A stretch of DNA of 64,000 nucleotides from assembly GCA_009829735.1 (NCBI GenBank), contig CM020618.1, positions 18,709,346 to 18,773,345 on the forward strand, written 5' to 3'. The DNA is from Pyropia yezoensis (lineage: Eukaryota; Rhodophyta; Bangiophyceae; Bangiales; Bangiaceae). Shown here piece by piece: positions 21,433-33,106 of this stretch. The position numbers and the translations under genes are program-made. Each line of letters begins with the position of its first letter. Within the stretch, counting starts at the first letter, position 1. Under the pieces are notes generated by a model, which was given only the letters and a program-made list of their open reading frames with translations, was not told the DNA's origin and did not search any database.

Positions 21433-24400
21433 TTACAGGAGGCGGCGTCGCCTCATGTAAGGCATGAGTAGTTGGCGGGGTATATTCGCCGCCTGCTCCC
21501 AGGTGGGTTAGTCGTAACCGACCCACATTACCTTGACGTACCAGGGTTCTGGTAGGTCTGGGTCGGTATGTTCGACGATGCTTTCCACCTGGTATGGGAT
21601 TACATCCGGTCCCACCGGGTCATTCGACCGGTGGGTGGTAAGCGCTTCATGTAGCAACCCAGCCGGTACCGGCTGAGGATGTTTGGCTTCGGCGCTTGTG
21701 TGACATCATTCACACTGATGCGTTGGATCTCCGTATCGGAGTGTAAGATAACAGAGTGGTCATCTCTGTGGAGAATCTGGTACGGTCCCTTGACCGGTTG
21801 CATGAGCTTGTTCCCCCGGGCCTTCTGGTGTCTGATGTAGACCCAGTCACCTGTCATCAGGGTAGCGTTGCGCACCCGTAGCCGGGCGTCAAAGTTCTTC
21901 TTGTATCGAAGATGTGTACGGTCAAGGGCACCCTTGAGTCTCGGTATCATCCACGATAACTTGGACAACCAAGCTACGTGTATACGTTCGGACGGTCGGC
22001 CTTTCGGTGTATCATACCGAGTGCACCTGCCTGGCGGCAGCGTCAGGTTACCGACGCCTAGTGGCATGACCCACTCCAGTGGGGCGTTGGTCGTGCTCCG
22101 ATGTGGCCTGGCATTGTATGCCAGGGTGAGTACGGACAGGAGCCTGTCCCAAGTGTTCGTGTGCTCGTCCACGTAGCACTGTAGCATCTTGACGATGGTG
22201 CGGTTAAACCGCTCCACTTGCCCGTTGGTTTGCGGGTGGTAGTCGGATGCCCGACGTGGTTCGATACCGAACATGCCCATCACCATAGTGCAGAATGCAG
22301 ACGTCAGGTTTGCTCCGTTGTCGGAGAGGAGTTGCTTCATGACTCCGTATGACTGATCCAGTGGTCAACCACTGCGTTCATGATGGTGTAGGCCGTATCA
22401 TCCGGGATAGCTGCCGCTCGTGACAGCTTAGTGAAGCGGTCAAGCATGACCAGGATGTACCTGTTCCCTTCTTCCGTTACCGGAAGTGGCCCAAGTATGT
22501 CGATAGCGACTTGCTCGTTGGGCCCATCGGGTGGGAATAGCTTCATGGCAGACGCCTCTCTATGTAGACTCATTCGGTTACGTGCACCGGGGTGGCATCC
22601 CCTTACGTGGTCGACCACGTCGACGGCCATTGCTGGCCAGTAGAAGAACCTTCGCAGTGCTGCGAACATGCGTGAACCCCCCGGGTGTCCGGCTGTAGGG
22701 TTCTCGTGTTCTCGCTCCATGACGGCTTGCGGTAAGGACACGGGAACCACGACTTGATGTCGTCCATCGGCGGGTGCCCGCCGGTATATGAGTCCGTCTT
22801 CATTCTCGGAGAAGATGTCGGCCGTACCGGCCAGGAGGTTAGCGCGATGGCGTCTACAGTCCTCGTCATTGGCTTGTGCCTCGCGGAAGTCCGCGAGAGT
22901 CAGTGGGCATGCTCGGTGTGCCATGGTATGGTCAACCATACCTTGGGTGGCATTACCTACCATGCAAACCGGTACCACCGGGATGTCCTCGTCCACCGGT
23001 CGGGTATCCCCGCTCGGGGTGTCAAGTCGAGACAATGCGTCTCCGAGGTGGTGGGTTGACCCAGCCTTATATATGGTGCAGTAGTCGTGCTCGGCCATCT
23101 TCAGCCTCCATCGGGCTAGCTTCCTACGGCTGTCGGAATCCATGTCACCAAGGTTGAGGAGCCATCGTAGGGGTTCGTGGTCGGACCTCACGATGAACCT
23201 GGAGCCCTCCAGGTATGGACGGAGCAGTTGCACTGCCCATATAACCCCGAGGCACTGACGCTCGGTGGCACTATAGTAACGTTCAGCCGGGTTGAGTGTC
23301 AGGCTGTAGTACCCTACCGGACGTAGGTCCGGGATAACGTCATCGATACCGATCAACGTCTCTCCCTGTAACAGGGTGCATCCCACTTGTGTATCGCACG
23401 CATCGACATCGATGACGAAGGTACCCCGTCCGTGCGGTAACGCAAGGACGGGTGGGGATAGTAGGGCTCGCTTCAGCGACTCGAATGCCTCCTCTTCGCT
23501 AGGCGAAGGGGGTTGGAGTACCTTGGGCAAGGTACTGCTCGTAAGAACCGTGAACGGTTTAGCTATCCGAGCGAAGTCCTTGACGAACCGTCGGTATACG
23601 TTGCACATTCCCAGGAAGCTCTTGAGCTGCGTCTGGGTGTTAGGGAACCGGGCATCCCGGAGTGCCCGGGTATTGGCTTCGAGTACCCCTAGCTTACCAG
23701 GGGATATCTGGTGACCCAGATACTCGACCGTCTGTTGGAAGAAGGCGCACTTCTTCAGACGCAGGGTTACCCCGGCGTTCCTCGAGAGGGTGAGTACCTC
23801 GTCAACATGTTGCACATGGTCATCCATGTTACGCGAGAAGACGATGACTTCATCGAGGTACACTAGGCAGTTACGCCACTTCACCCCCGACAGTATAATG
23901 ACGATTGCCCGCTGGAATGTAGCGGGGGCGTTGGACAATCCGAAGGGCATCCTTAGGAACTCGTACACTCGACTGTGACAGACAAACGCCGTCTTTGGGA
24001 TATCCTCGTCCGCCACTGGGATCTGCCAGTATCCGGCATTGCAGTCGATGGTGGTGAACACCGTAGCTTTTTCCAGGTAGTCGATACATTCATCAATCCT
24101 TGGTAAAGGGTATGAGTCCTTCTTGGTAACCAAGTTGAGGCGTCGATAATCGATGCAAAACCGAGGGGTTTGATCCTTCTTCGGTACGATGACGACTGCG
24201 GCACCCCACTCCGACATCGAAGGTCGTATCACCTTAGCTTCGCTCATCCTCTTCACTTCTCCATCAACGATCTCTCGTTGCATAGGTCCCGCTCGGTGCG
24301 GTTGTGACCGGGCGGGTCGTGAGCCTGGTACCAGGTCTATACGATGTTGGGTTGCCCCAATGGTACCCAAGGCCCCGCCTGTCCACATGACGTCATGCTT

Positions 24401-25619
24401 TCTTAGCATCCGTCGCACCCCTTCGGCTACCGAAGGGGGAAGGTGGCCGAGGTCGGCCTCGGCCAGGGCCTCCAATGCTTCTTGGTCCTTCGGCGGAGTA
24501 TCCGCCGGTAATGATGGTCGACTAGGCTTCCCGACGTCGGGATCGTCCTGCCTGGGGGGTGTCGGCGACCGCCAGAACTTCAAGTGGTTCCACTTGACCC
24601 CCCTCGTCCGGGGTAAGGGTGTCTCATTCTTACAGCTCGGCGATTCCGAGGATAGTTCCCTTTGGGAGGGTGACTGCCTTACGGTGATAGTTCGCCATCA
24701 CTAGAAGGGACGACCCTCCCGCTGGGAGGTCTATGAGACCGTTGGCCATGGTCAACCCATGGCGCTTGTACGTCCGCAGGTTAGACTGGACTCTGCAGAT
24801 GCCTGCGAGGTCACAGTTAACCAGGAGGACTGTCTCCGACAACGGCTCAAAGCGAGTTCGCTTGGCCGACCGAAGTGTCTTCGGCTCCACGCTTGCGTGC
24901 ACCTCAGCCACGTTAACGTGGCTCCATTGTAGCGTCAGGTCCCTGACGATAGCCGTGTGTCCTCGCTTCGTCCCGTCGGCTTCTTGCAGCTCGACTATCC
25001 TCCGGCCTGGCCGGATTGCATCCACGTGAACGTTGATGAAGGTGCATCCCAGTATGCAGGGCACCGATAGGGTCGCACACACCAGGAAGTCAACTTTCGT
25101 AGTGAGCTCCCCGATGGTGACCTGCAGCGACATCGCTGCAGTCGTACGAATGAGACGACCATTCGCATTCTTGATCGTGGGTCCCCGAGCAACTCGGACT
25201 CGAGGGAGCCACTTGTCCGGGAGGGTATCCTTCCGGATCAGGTTAGGTCCAGCCCCTATATCCAGTACAGGTTAATACGATCGGGTCGACTGGGGGTCAA
25301 CCCCCAGTGTGGCTGATACCTTGAAGTTCTCCAAGGTGAACAGCACGTGGCCTACACCGATATCCGGTGTACCTCGGGCATCCTGAACAGGGCCCTTGTC
25401 AGGTTCCATGTGACGGGGCTTCCCGTCCTCTCCTCCCAACCCTGGTGGTTGGTCATCAATCCCCTGACGCCGTGTCGTCGGGGCCGGAACGTGTACCCGG
25501 GGGTTGATGCGGCGTCGGCTCAACCGCGCTCTCCGTGGGGCTTTCCCCGCGGTACCCCGGGGTGGCTTGCTTGGGTTACCCCAGCGCCCCCGTGTCACCC
25601 TTCCTCTTACTCGTTTCCC
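21433..25619 (-). pseudogene. A2 pol: protease to chromodomain
   Basis: Same order as A1. Protease remains are at 25272-25320, with the frame broken after its start. The linker is at 25133-24630. A frameshift near 24590 is followed by reverse transcriptase, RNase H and integrase open from 24583 to 22337. A two-base deletion in the integrase near 22345 shifts the frame, and the rest is open to 21600. The chromodomain ends at 21433, with one stop after VGYD. Active-site details match A1: YLDEVIVFS in the reverse transcriptase and CHPG in the zinc finger. The triad Asp-Asp-Glu is kept. Confidence 0.93.
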
Positions 25620-27790
25620 GCACTTGGTCGGGTACTATCTGCCGGGACATCCGGATGAGGAGGTGCTTCCTCGACGGCCAGTACTCCACCTGGAGCTGGC
25701 TGCCTACCCGGTGCGGGTCCGGGTGCTCTGGCGGGATACCCCCCGGTGGATGCCTTGCGTTGCGCCGCTGCCCGCCGAGACTCCTCGGGGATGAGTGGGC
25801 AGGAAGACACCCAGTGCTGAAGATCCCCACACAACATACATCCGGACGTGCCGCCCCCCCCTTGGGTTCGCATAGGGGCAGCCCCGTAGCTCCGGTTGCC
25901 TGCCTCGGGCGCCCGAGTGCCTGCTCCCTGGTAGGCCTTGGGTCCCGGTGCCAGCCGGAACATGGACTCCCCGAACCGGTTGGGTCGGCCCGCAATCTGC
26001 GGAAATGCCTCAGTGCGCACCGCCCATGTTGACAAGGGTTGGTGAGGGTTACCCGTCACCGGGGCATACCCCGTAGTCCGCACATACGGGACGCGCCGTC
26101 CCGCTCCTTCGTTGACCTGGAACTGGGTCCCAGCCGGGGCGATGTACGCTACCGTACCATGCTCATCCATCACCGGCGTCGCCGGTAGCAACAGGTGGCC
26201 CTGTTGGTCGACTAGAGGTTCATCCTCACCCGTAGGGGTATGTCCGGTCGCCACCAGTACTGGTTCAGCCTTACGCTCCGCCTTGTTTTGCCTCTGTACC
26301 GGGGTAAGATGGTGCTTGCCTCCCTCACCCTTGGGCGTCGGGGCCAAGGCGCATTCCGGATGTAGCACTCGGTAGGCGTCCCCTAGGGACTTGCACATGT
26401 GCATCAGTCGACTGAAGTTCGTCCGAGCCGTATTTGCTCCCCGTGCGGATATCCGCACGTAGTTGGGTACTCCTGCGAACAGGATGGCCCGTAGTTCCCC
26501 TTCGCCGAGGAGCTGCCCCAGCTCGTAGTCGAGCTCTTGGATCCGGCATCCAAACATCTCCTCATCCTTCCAGGACTGGGCGGTGGCGGTGCGAAGGGCC
26601 TGATAGTGGTCTTCGCACTTGTCCTCACTGAGGTAGCTGCTAAGCAGCTCCTTCAGTATACCACGGTAATCCATGGGGGTAGCTGCGACCCTCATTCCCG
26701 GCATCGGGGATGACTGGCGAAGTACGCCTCGCACCCGTTCATCAACAAAGAACGGCAGGATCTCCAGCGCCAGCCGCTCGTTAACGAGTGCCTTGTCTGC
26801 GGCTGCCTTGAATCTAGTCAAGAAGCCAATGACCGCCAACGGGCGTCCGTTAGGGCCCCCGAACATAGGGACTCCCTTCATAAGGGTCTTCAAGGACCGG
26901 ATCGCTCGGTGCGAGGTCGTACGCATCGATTCCGATACGGCAGTGTATCAATCCTCAAAAGGATAACGTTCAGGAGTCAGTAACGACCTGAAGACTTCGT
27001 TGACGATCTCCGTGTCTGCGTCCTGGATATCCACTCGCTTGGCCAATTGATGAGTAAACTCATCGGACTCCATCCGCTTAAGTAAGCTCGCAGTAACCTG
27101 CGCGGTCATCGCTTGCACCAGTGACGCTAGAACCTCCGGCGTCGGCGCCTCGGGTACCCGAGTTGCCTGGCTTCCGTCGTCAAGGGGGTAGTGGGAGACG
27201 GTACCGCCTCCCCCCTTCGCCGACTCTGTTCCGGCGTAAGTGTCCGCCGGACCATGTCCGCGGAGCCCGCTCTGGGTGCTCCGAGCGTAGCGCTCCGTGT
27301 GGCTACGTTCCAACTCAGCTGACGAGTCGGATCCATTCCCCGCCGTGTCCGGGGGTTGTCCAGGAGTAGCAACACCGGGGTGGACCCTGGTGGACTCCGA
27401 AAGTAGTTCGGCCGGTTCGAACCGTACCGGGGTGGGAGGGATACGACGGGGTACCGTCGTATGGCGTGCTGACATCAGCACCGCCATCGCGTCCTCCGTT
27501 CGCTACTGGCGAGCGTCGAGTCCCGAAAACCGGGCCTCGATGCGGGCCAATGATGCCATCAGGGAATCCCCTGGTGACGGAGGCGGCGGAGTGAGGTCGG
27601 TCGACGACAGTTGCGGCGGGCCCCCGCCTCCTGCCGTCCGGGCCGTGCCAAACGTCGATCCGGCACCGGAAAGCATTGGCGTCTCAATGTTGTCGATCGA
27701 GTTCCCGGTCCCGGTTCCCGTAGTCACCTCCGGAGTCGGCGTCGACGCCGATCCGTCATCTTGAAAGTTCCCCGTCTCTTGGGTAGACAT
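25607..27790 (-). pseudogene. A2 gag
   Basis: Start ATG 27790. In-frame stops occur near 27503 (after Ala-Arg-Gln) and near 26948; the frame is otherwise kept. The last 439 codons (26926-25607) are open and include the capsid helices and the zinc knuckle CMLCGDLQHWVSSC. Ends Gly-Asn-Glu-TAA. The heptamer GGGAAAC is at 25613-25619. Confidence 0.92.
25613..25619 (-). promoter_or_regulatory. A2 -1 frameshift heptamer GGGAAAC
   Basis: Same phase and distance to the gag stop as in A1, A3, A5, B2, C3 and C4. Confidence 0.75.
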
Positions 27791-27995
27791 AGTCAAAATC
27801 AGTCAACCGACGTAACAATCACCACGAATAAGAGAGCGAGGGGGTAGATTGGGGAGAGTCACAGTACATCACAGGCAGAGGTAAAAACTCAACACAATCG
27901 ATCAGGTCGCAACACCACGAGTACAAGAAAAGGACCGGATCCCTATCCGTGTGCCAGGGCCGAAGACGGCGTCACCACAAGGGTGACGGAAACCC

Positions 27996-28015
27996 GTCCC
28001 CTGCTGCTCCACCAA
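27996..28015 (-). promoter_or_regulatory. A2 primer binding site
   Basis: TTGGTGGAGCAGCAGGGGAC on the minus strand, directly after the 5' LTR; identical to A1. Confidence 0.8.
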
Positions 28016-28378
28016 TGTAGCACAATAGGGATCCGCGGCACGTCCACTCTCAGGGAACACTCACTAGGGGGGATCGGCGCCAACGTCACCGGGAGGCCAA
28101 GGTTGCTGTCCTTGGAGCGCAAGCCACGGGACCAAGATGGGAGCCCAAATGGGAGGGGTTTGTTGTTCTACCTTGGCCGGCGGTGGATTCGCCGCCAGCC
28201 CCCTCGTTATAAACCCTCGGAGACGCTACTAACTACCCTCCACCCCAAGATGCAAGTCCCTCTGGTCTAACGTAACTTATAGATACCGTGACCAGTCTGG
28301 ACTCCCAAATTGAAAGTTATGGGTTAGAAGTAGCCCCCCTAATATTAGGGTCACAATACGGACAACCATACTGGTACA
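28016..28378 (-). repeat. A2 5' LTR (363 bp)
   Basis: Pairs with 17693-18054. The right flank GCAGT repeats the base run before 17693. Confidence 0.95.
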
Positions 28379-28383
28379 GCAGT

Positions 28384-30718
28384 ACCTACCAGCGCAGCAC
28401 CTGGAGGGATATCCCCCCAGCTAACCGGGGGCGCCTCCGTCAACTCAAGAGAGATAAGGGCGGTTACGCCCTCATATCACAAACGGGGACCCCCGTCGGG
28501 AATGACGGGAGCCGTCGAAGCCACCGGAACAACCGGAGGGACCGGAGCCACAGCCGGAGGAGGGGACACAACCACCGCCGGAGCCGGCGGTACCTGGTAA
28601 GGAGCACGATGCAACCGTGAAGGAGGACCAGACTACTGGATAGAGCGCCCACCGGGAATCCGGTGGAACTCCCCACGACGACGATACGTCTTGCGGCCCC
28701 CACCAGTGGAGTCCCACTCACGGCGACGGCGACCCATCGCCATAGGTGTCGGGTTACCGAACCAGGGGGTTCCAACCTGGAGAGGGTCAGGCAGACCCAC
28801 GGGAATACACAGGCCGGGAACCGACTCGGTGGACGCCCACCCTTGGTAACCATCCTCACCCGACGTAACTCGGCGGATAGGCAGCGAGTGACGAGGCAAC
28901 GGGAGAGTTCCCGGTTGCGCGTCACGGAACGGGGGCAAGGTCGCTGCCGCCGACCAGTTCACGGCATCGTGAACGGCCACGCGCGCAGTCAGCTCACGGG
29001 TTAAACCCGTCCCAGCAGCAATGACGGCAACGCCTAGCTCCCCAAAGTGACGACGGACACCCGTCGGAAGATGGAATAACCGGCCCTGTCGGCGGGCCGA
29101 CAGCAGGAAGAAAGAGACCTGCCCGAGGGTAACCTCCAGGGTGAAGACACCCTGCAGCGCACGCGTGGGCCAAGCGTCCAACACACTGCCCAAGTAGCGC
29201 AGGCAGAGACCGGTGTCAAACCGGAAAGTCGGGGGGCGGATTCCGTCCCTTTTGCCACCCTGGTGGGCGCAACAGAGTGTACACTGGGGCTCGACCGTTA
29301 CCGGTCTGCAACGCGCACGTTAGATCCGTGCGGAAAGGGTCCGCCATGACACCATGGTTGCGACGCCAGCTGGATGCTGACTTCAGCCCAGCCATGGTCG
29401 GGAAGGGCTGCGTCAGCCACAGATACGGGGGATCCCCCAGGAAGTACTCCAAACCGGGATACCGGTTGGTCCCTGGCACGAGCTGCCCGAAGGCCACAGG
29501 GGTCTGGGTAGCAGCCACCCCGCGGGCACCCGCAGTGTAATCCACCTTCCGCGGCAGCGCGGGGGCAGCCAAGTCGCACACCCCAAAGGCGGGGTGGAGG
29601 GTAGCCTCAGGCCGCCCGACCCGAGCGCGCCAGAGTTGAGCATGCCGGTCGTCCGGCTGACTGAGTATCCAATGATGCTCGACGCGAACCGCGTCAGTCT
29701 GGGAAGTAAACCGAGCCAACTCCCGCTCCCAACAGGGGTCCAACGGGACCGGACGGGAGGTACCTCCACGGTGACCAGACGGGTGAAAGCCCACCCACAT
29801 CCGACCATCAGAGTCCATGGCTTCTTGAACAGTCAAGCTGCGCACCCGAGCCACCAACTCGGAGACCGACAGCGGGGGGTGTCCCACCGTAGAGGCATCG
29901 CCGCCACTCGCGAAAGCGGCACCGCCACCCGCAGAGGCGACGCCGCCACCGACCAAGCCGACACGGCCACCCAGCGGGGCAACCCGGGCAGGCCCAGGAA
30001 GAAGCGCCGGCGCCGGCGGAAGCCCAACGGGTAGATGCACCGGCGCAGGAGCGCGGGGTCTAGGGGGAAGAAGAAGGGCGGGAACCCGCCCGGAGTAGCT
30101 CCTGGTGTCGACCGCCATCGAGGAAGGAACGTCTTGACCGCTTAGCGTCCGCGGCACCGCGGGTAGCATACCGTCGGCGCCACTACCCGTCGAGGTCGCC
30201 CCCGCCTCGGACGGAGAAGGCACTTGAACCACCTCCGGGGCCGGAGCACCGGCGGTGGGGGCACCCGCACAATCTTGACCCGCCACATCGGGCGGGGCGC
30301 CGCCACCACCACTCACGTCAACGCCCGCCCCGTCTTGGCGAGGCACAGACCGGACACCCGGACGCCCTTGCCCCACCGGAGCCGGCAGGGAATCGCGGCC
30401 TCCGCCGCTTAGCGGACCATCCTGAGGTACCGCCGAGCCAGCACCGGCACCGGGCCCCATCCGGGCAGCCGGAAGAGAAGGGGGAGAAGCCGCCACGCGC
30501 GGTTGACCGCCGGGTTGAACACTGACCGACGGTGCCGTCTTGCCGCTGCAGACGGACGACCATCCTCCGGCCGACAATCGGACGGCCAACGGCTCGTCGT
30601 CTTCCTACGAGCTCGCCAAGTAACACTCGGCGGCGGTAAGACCGACGGGCACGTCGTCCTCCATCTCCTCCTCAACCAGGAGGTCGTCCTCGTCCCCGGG
30701 CACTTGGGGGTCAGACAT
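28384..30718 (-). pseudogene. A3 antisense gene, N-terminal and central part
   Basis: Start ATG 30718 (Met-Ser-Asp-Pro-Gln-Val-Pro-Gly), then an acidic stretch. A TAG stop interrupts after Leu-Ala-Ser-Ser near 30607. The frame is then open to about 29216, where a frame change follows PPDFPV, and open again to 28633. The central domain matches A2 and A5 (SSWRRNHGVMADPFR, ALQTGNGRAPVYT). The end near 28400 keeps six G in the VSWGDI segment, which gives the frame that leads into the helical C-terminus; A2 and A5 each lost one base around here. A2 is inserted at this point. Confidence 0.75.
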
Positions 30719-30805
30719 GATAACGAGTGGCAGAGGTCCCCCGTGCCAACGAGCCGTCGTCGGCTACGATCCGGTACGGTGGGAAAACCGGGACGAGCCA
30801 GGGAA

Positions 30806-30826
30806 GCGAGGGCACCCGCGCTTATG
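30806..30826 (-). promoter_or_regulatory. Putative aORF promoter in A3
   Basis: On the minus strand CATAAG is followed by GCGGGTGCCCTCGC, the decayed form of the A2 palindrome, about 90 bases before ATG 30718. Confidence 0.35.
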
Positions 30827-31290
30827 ACCACAAAAGCCCCCGAGGAGCGAAGCAGGCGCGCGGGTCAACCCGCGCCCCACGGGGCTACGAGAGCGCTCCA
30901 CCCAGGCACCTGGGCGGGCCTGGGCCACACCCCCGGACGGGGTATTCAGGAGGGGGTCACCCCGAAGCCGCCCCTGCGAAAAGCGGGCAGCTCCCGCCCC
31001 CACTCACTCGTTAACACGAGAGGGGCTCCCCTACCACCAGACGCCTGGTGGCGGATCCACTTGGACCACACCCCGGAAAGGGGTCGTGAGTCAAACCCGC
31101 ACCGGGAGCTCAACGGTCCGGAAAACGGACCGCGTACGCGCCACACCAAGGGGGACACCCCCCTCAATCAGCCCCAAAAAGGGGTGTTGGCCGCGAAAGG
31201 GCGTGAAGCCCCAACCGACTGGTAAATGGTCGCGCGACATGCTTACATTCGGAAAGCCGAATGCAAACGACCCGAGGACGGGCCGAATCT

Positions 31291-31302
31291 AAGGGGGGGA
31301 TA
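31291..31302 (+). promoter_or_regulatory. A3 polypurine tract
   Basis: AAGGGGGGGATA directly before the LTR. Confidence 0.85.
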
Positions 31303-31663
31303 TGTAGCAATATGGATGACCGTATTGTGACCCTAATGTAGGGGGGCCACTTCTAACCGTTAACTTTCAATTTGGGAGTCCGGACTGGTCACGGTACCTA
31401 TAAGTTACGTATGACCAGAGGGACTTGCATCTTGGGGTGGAGGGTAGTTAGTAGCGTCTCCGAGGGTTTATAACGAGGGGGCCGGCGGCGGATCTACCGC
31501 CGGCCATGGTAGAACAACAAACCCCTCCCATTTGGGCTCCCATCTTGATCCGTGGCTTGCGCTCTAAGGACAGCAACCGTGGCCTCCCGGTGACGTTGGT
31601 GCCGATACCCCCTGGAGAGTGTTCCCTGAGGGTGGACGTGCGACGGGTTCCTATTGTGCTACA
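31303..31663 (+). repeat. LTR at the right end of A3 (361 bp)
   Basis: Sense-orientation family A LTR. Right flank CCATG (CATGG on the minus strand) is the probable target duplication partner of AATGG at 11737-11741, with one substitution, which ties this LTR to the insertion in PIF1. Confidence 0.93.
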
Positions 31664-32642
31664 CCATGACTTGGGCCCTCGACATTCGCGCCTTGGCCGC
31701 GCTGGGGACAACATGGTTGATCACGACTTCCAGAGGGGCGATCTCATCGTTGTGCCCGTTGCGGAAGCCTGCTCAAGAGTGAGCCGTCACGCCACCGACG
31801 AGCGCCGCGGCAAGGCCTGACCTGCCGCCGACGGCCACGCTCATATTCGCACGAAGAAGCGCATCCTTGACCTCGTTGACAATGTGTCTTTTGCCGCACC
31901 TTGGCGGTCCGGTGAGAAAAACGCTCCGCGCTTTCTCGAGCGTCCCCGGTAGGCTTCCTGCCGGTTGAGACATCAAAGAGCCTGTCTTGGTTGACGAAAG
32001 CGACAGAGGAGGTCTTGGTGCTGTTGCCAGCTTTGCCTGCTTGGCAGGTGACACGGAGCTCCAAGCAACTCGTTCAGGCAGCGCTCGAGCTGCGTGAGAA
32101 GCCTGCTCCATCCGCCGCCGGTGAAGTAGCGCGGGCTGCCGTGACGCCGCGTTGAGAAGGCTCCTCCTGGCGTTCATGCACTTGCTGGTAGTTGTCGGCG
32201 GCGACGGCGCATGGGATGAAGAAGCAATAGTGGAAGTTACACTCGTGCGCCCTGGTAGGGGGCCTGCCTGACGAACAGCCTCTACTAAGACACCTTGCAA
32301 GCTTGATTAGTCGGCCACGGAGCGCAGAAAGAGAATGCAGTCAGACGCCACGGCAAGATCAAAAAGCCGCGCACCCTTCGCGAGTCCGACTCGGACAATG
32401 CGGCCGTCTTGAGGAAGGAAGAAAGACGGCATGGCGGCGTCTTCTTGGGCCCCACAGGCACCTAGAGCCCAACGGTAGGCGCGACGACGGGAAGAGAACG
32501 CGCGGACAAACAGAGGCCAAGGGCGGAGAATGTGCCTTATCAACTGTCCTGGTTTCTCACGTTCGGGTCCGCTCAAGGTTTGAACAAGGGAAGCAGCGCG
32601 GGTGTCTAGGTAGCGACAGCCACTAAACAGCGGTGTTGACAT
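31664..32642 (-). pseudogene. PIF1-type helicase, N-terminal half (pseudogene)
   Basis: On the minus strand, a frame with VFLTGPPRCGKRHIVNEVKD (Walker A; the usual GKS/T is GKR here), then VAVGGRSGLAAALVGGVTAHS, the motif Ia region. A stop stands in place of the usual Trp after HS, then AG and a degenerate stretch with PLEVVI up to the LTR at 31663. Motifs up to motif Ia are here and the rest is at 11737-12715. The upstream part (32300-32642) has an open frame but I see no clear motif. The gene was broken by a family A insertion, and the GKR lysine/arginine change and the stops show it is dead. Confidence 0.8.
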
Positions 32643-33106
32643 GGTCTGGCACTCAGTAGGCCGGAAGGTCGAATAAGGGTGCCCAGAACATGGGATGAAG
32701 CGGATGGATAAGGGGAAGACGCCCCGGGGGGGGGGGGGTAAGGGAGGGGGAAGAAAGAGGGGGCCGGCGAAGCGGCGGGATACGAGTGGCCAAGCACAGG
32801 GCGAGCTATGGATGCGAAGTTGTGCGGGTGGCGCGAGCCGGTGGCACTACCACGCCAGTAAGCAGGGCAAGAGCATGGGAGCGTGCGACCAGAGGCAGCA
32901 AGGGAGTTGGCGCGGGGAAACGGGTGCAAACCAGGAGCATCATGTCGGGTGCGCGCCACGGGCGATGGCACGCGGCGATTCCGACTTGGCGCGCGCTAGA
33001 ACACTCGACCTTGAAAAGGCGGGCAGACGAGACCAGGATTTGTCCGACGGGCCTACCTCACTGTCTGAGTCGGACCTGGCGGCGTTGGACGAGTGACGCC
33101 ATCCAA
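32643..33106. other. Unassigned sequence between PIF1 and element C3
   Basis: Purine-rich, including a run of 13 G near 32730. No gene or repeat recognised. The minus-strand frame here looks like chance translation of a low-complexity tract. Confidence 0.5.

Larger units (their letters stand above)
17693..28378 (-). mobile_element. Ty3/gypsy element A2 (minus sense), complete with both LTRs
   Basis: 10686 bp, flanked by a 5-bp target duplication GCAGT (17688-17692 and 28379-28383). Order in element sense: 5' LTR, primer site, gag, frameshift site, pol, 24-bp repeats, antisense gene, polypurine tract, 3' LTR. It is inserted in the antisense gene of A3. The two LTRs are very similar but not identical, and the 5' LTR has a changed end (CTGGTACA). 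Confidence 0.95.
13457..31663 (+). mobile_element. Ty3/gypsy element A3 (plus sense), 5'-truncated, interrupted by A2
   Basis: A3 comprises 13457-17692 and 28384-31663. It starts abruptly within gag at GCCAGAGCACC, with no 5' LTR. Then come pol with its reverse transcriptase deleted, the 24-bp repeats, an antisense gene split by A2, a polypurine tract and an LTR ending at 31663. Its right flank is the PIF1 N-terminal half. Confidence 0.9.

Noticed and set aside
31664-32642. Helitron capture as the source of the PIF1 halves
   Set aside because: No Rep endonuclease motif, 5' TC or 3' hairpin-CTRR end seen; the breaks are fully explained by LTR element insertion.
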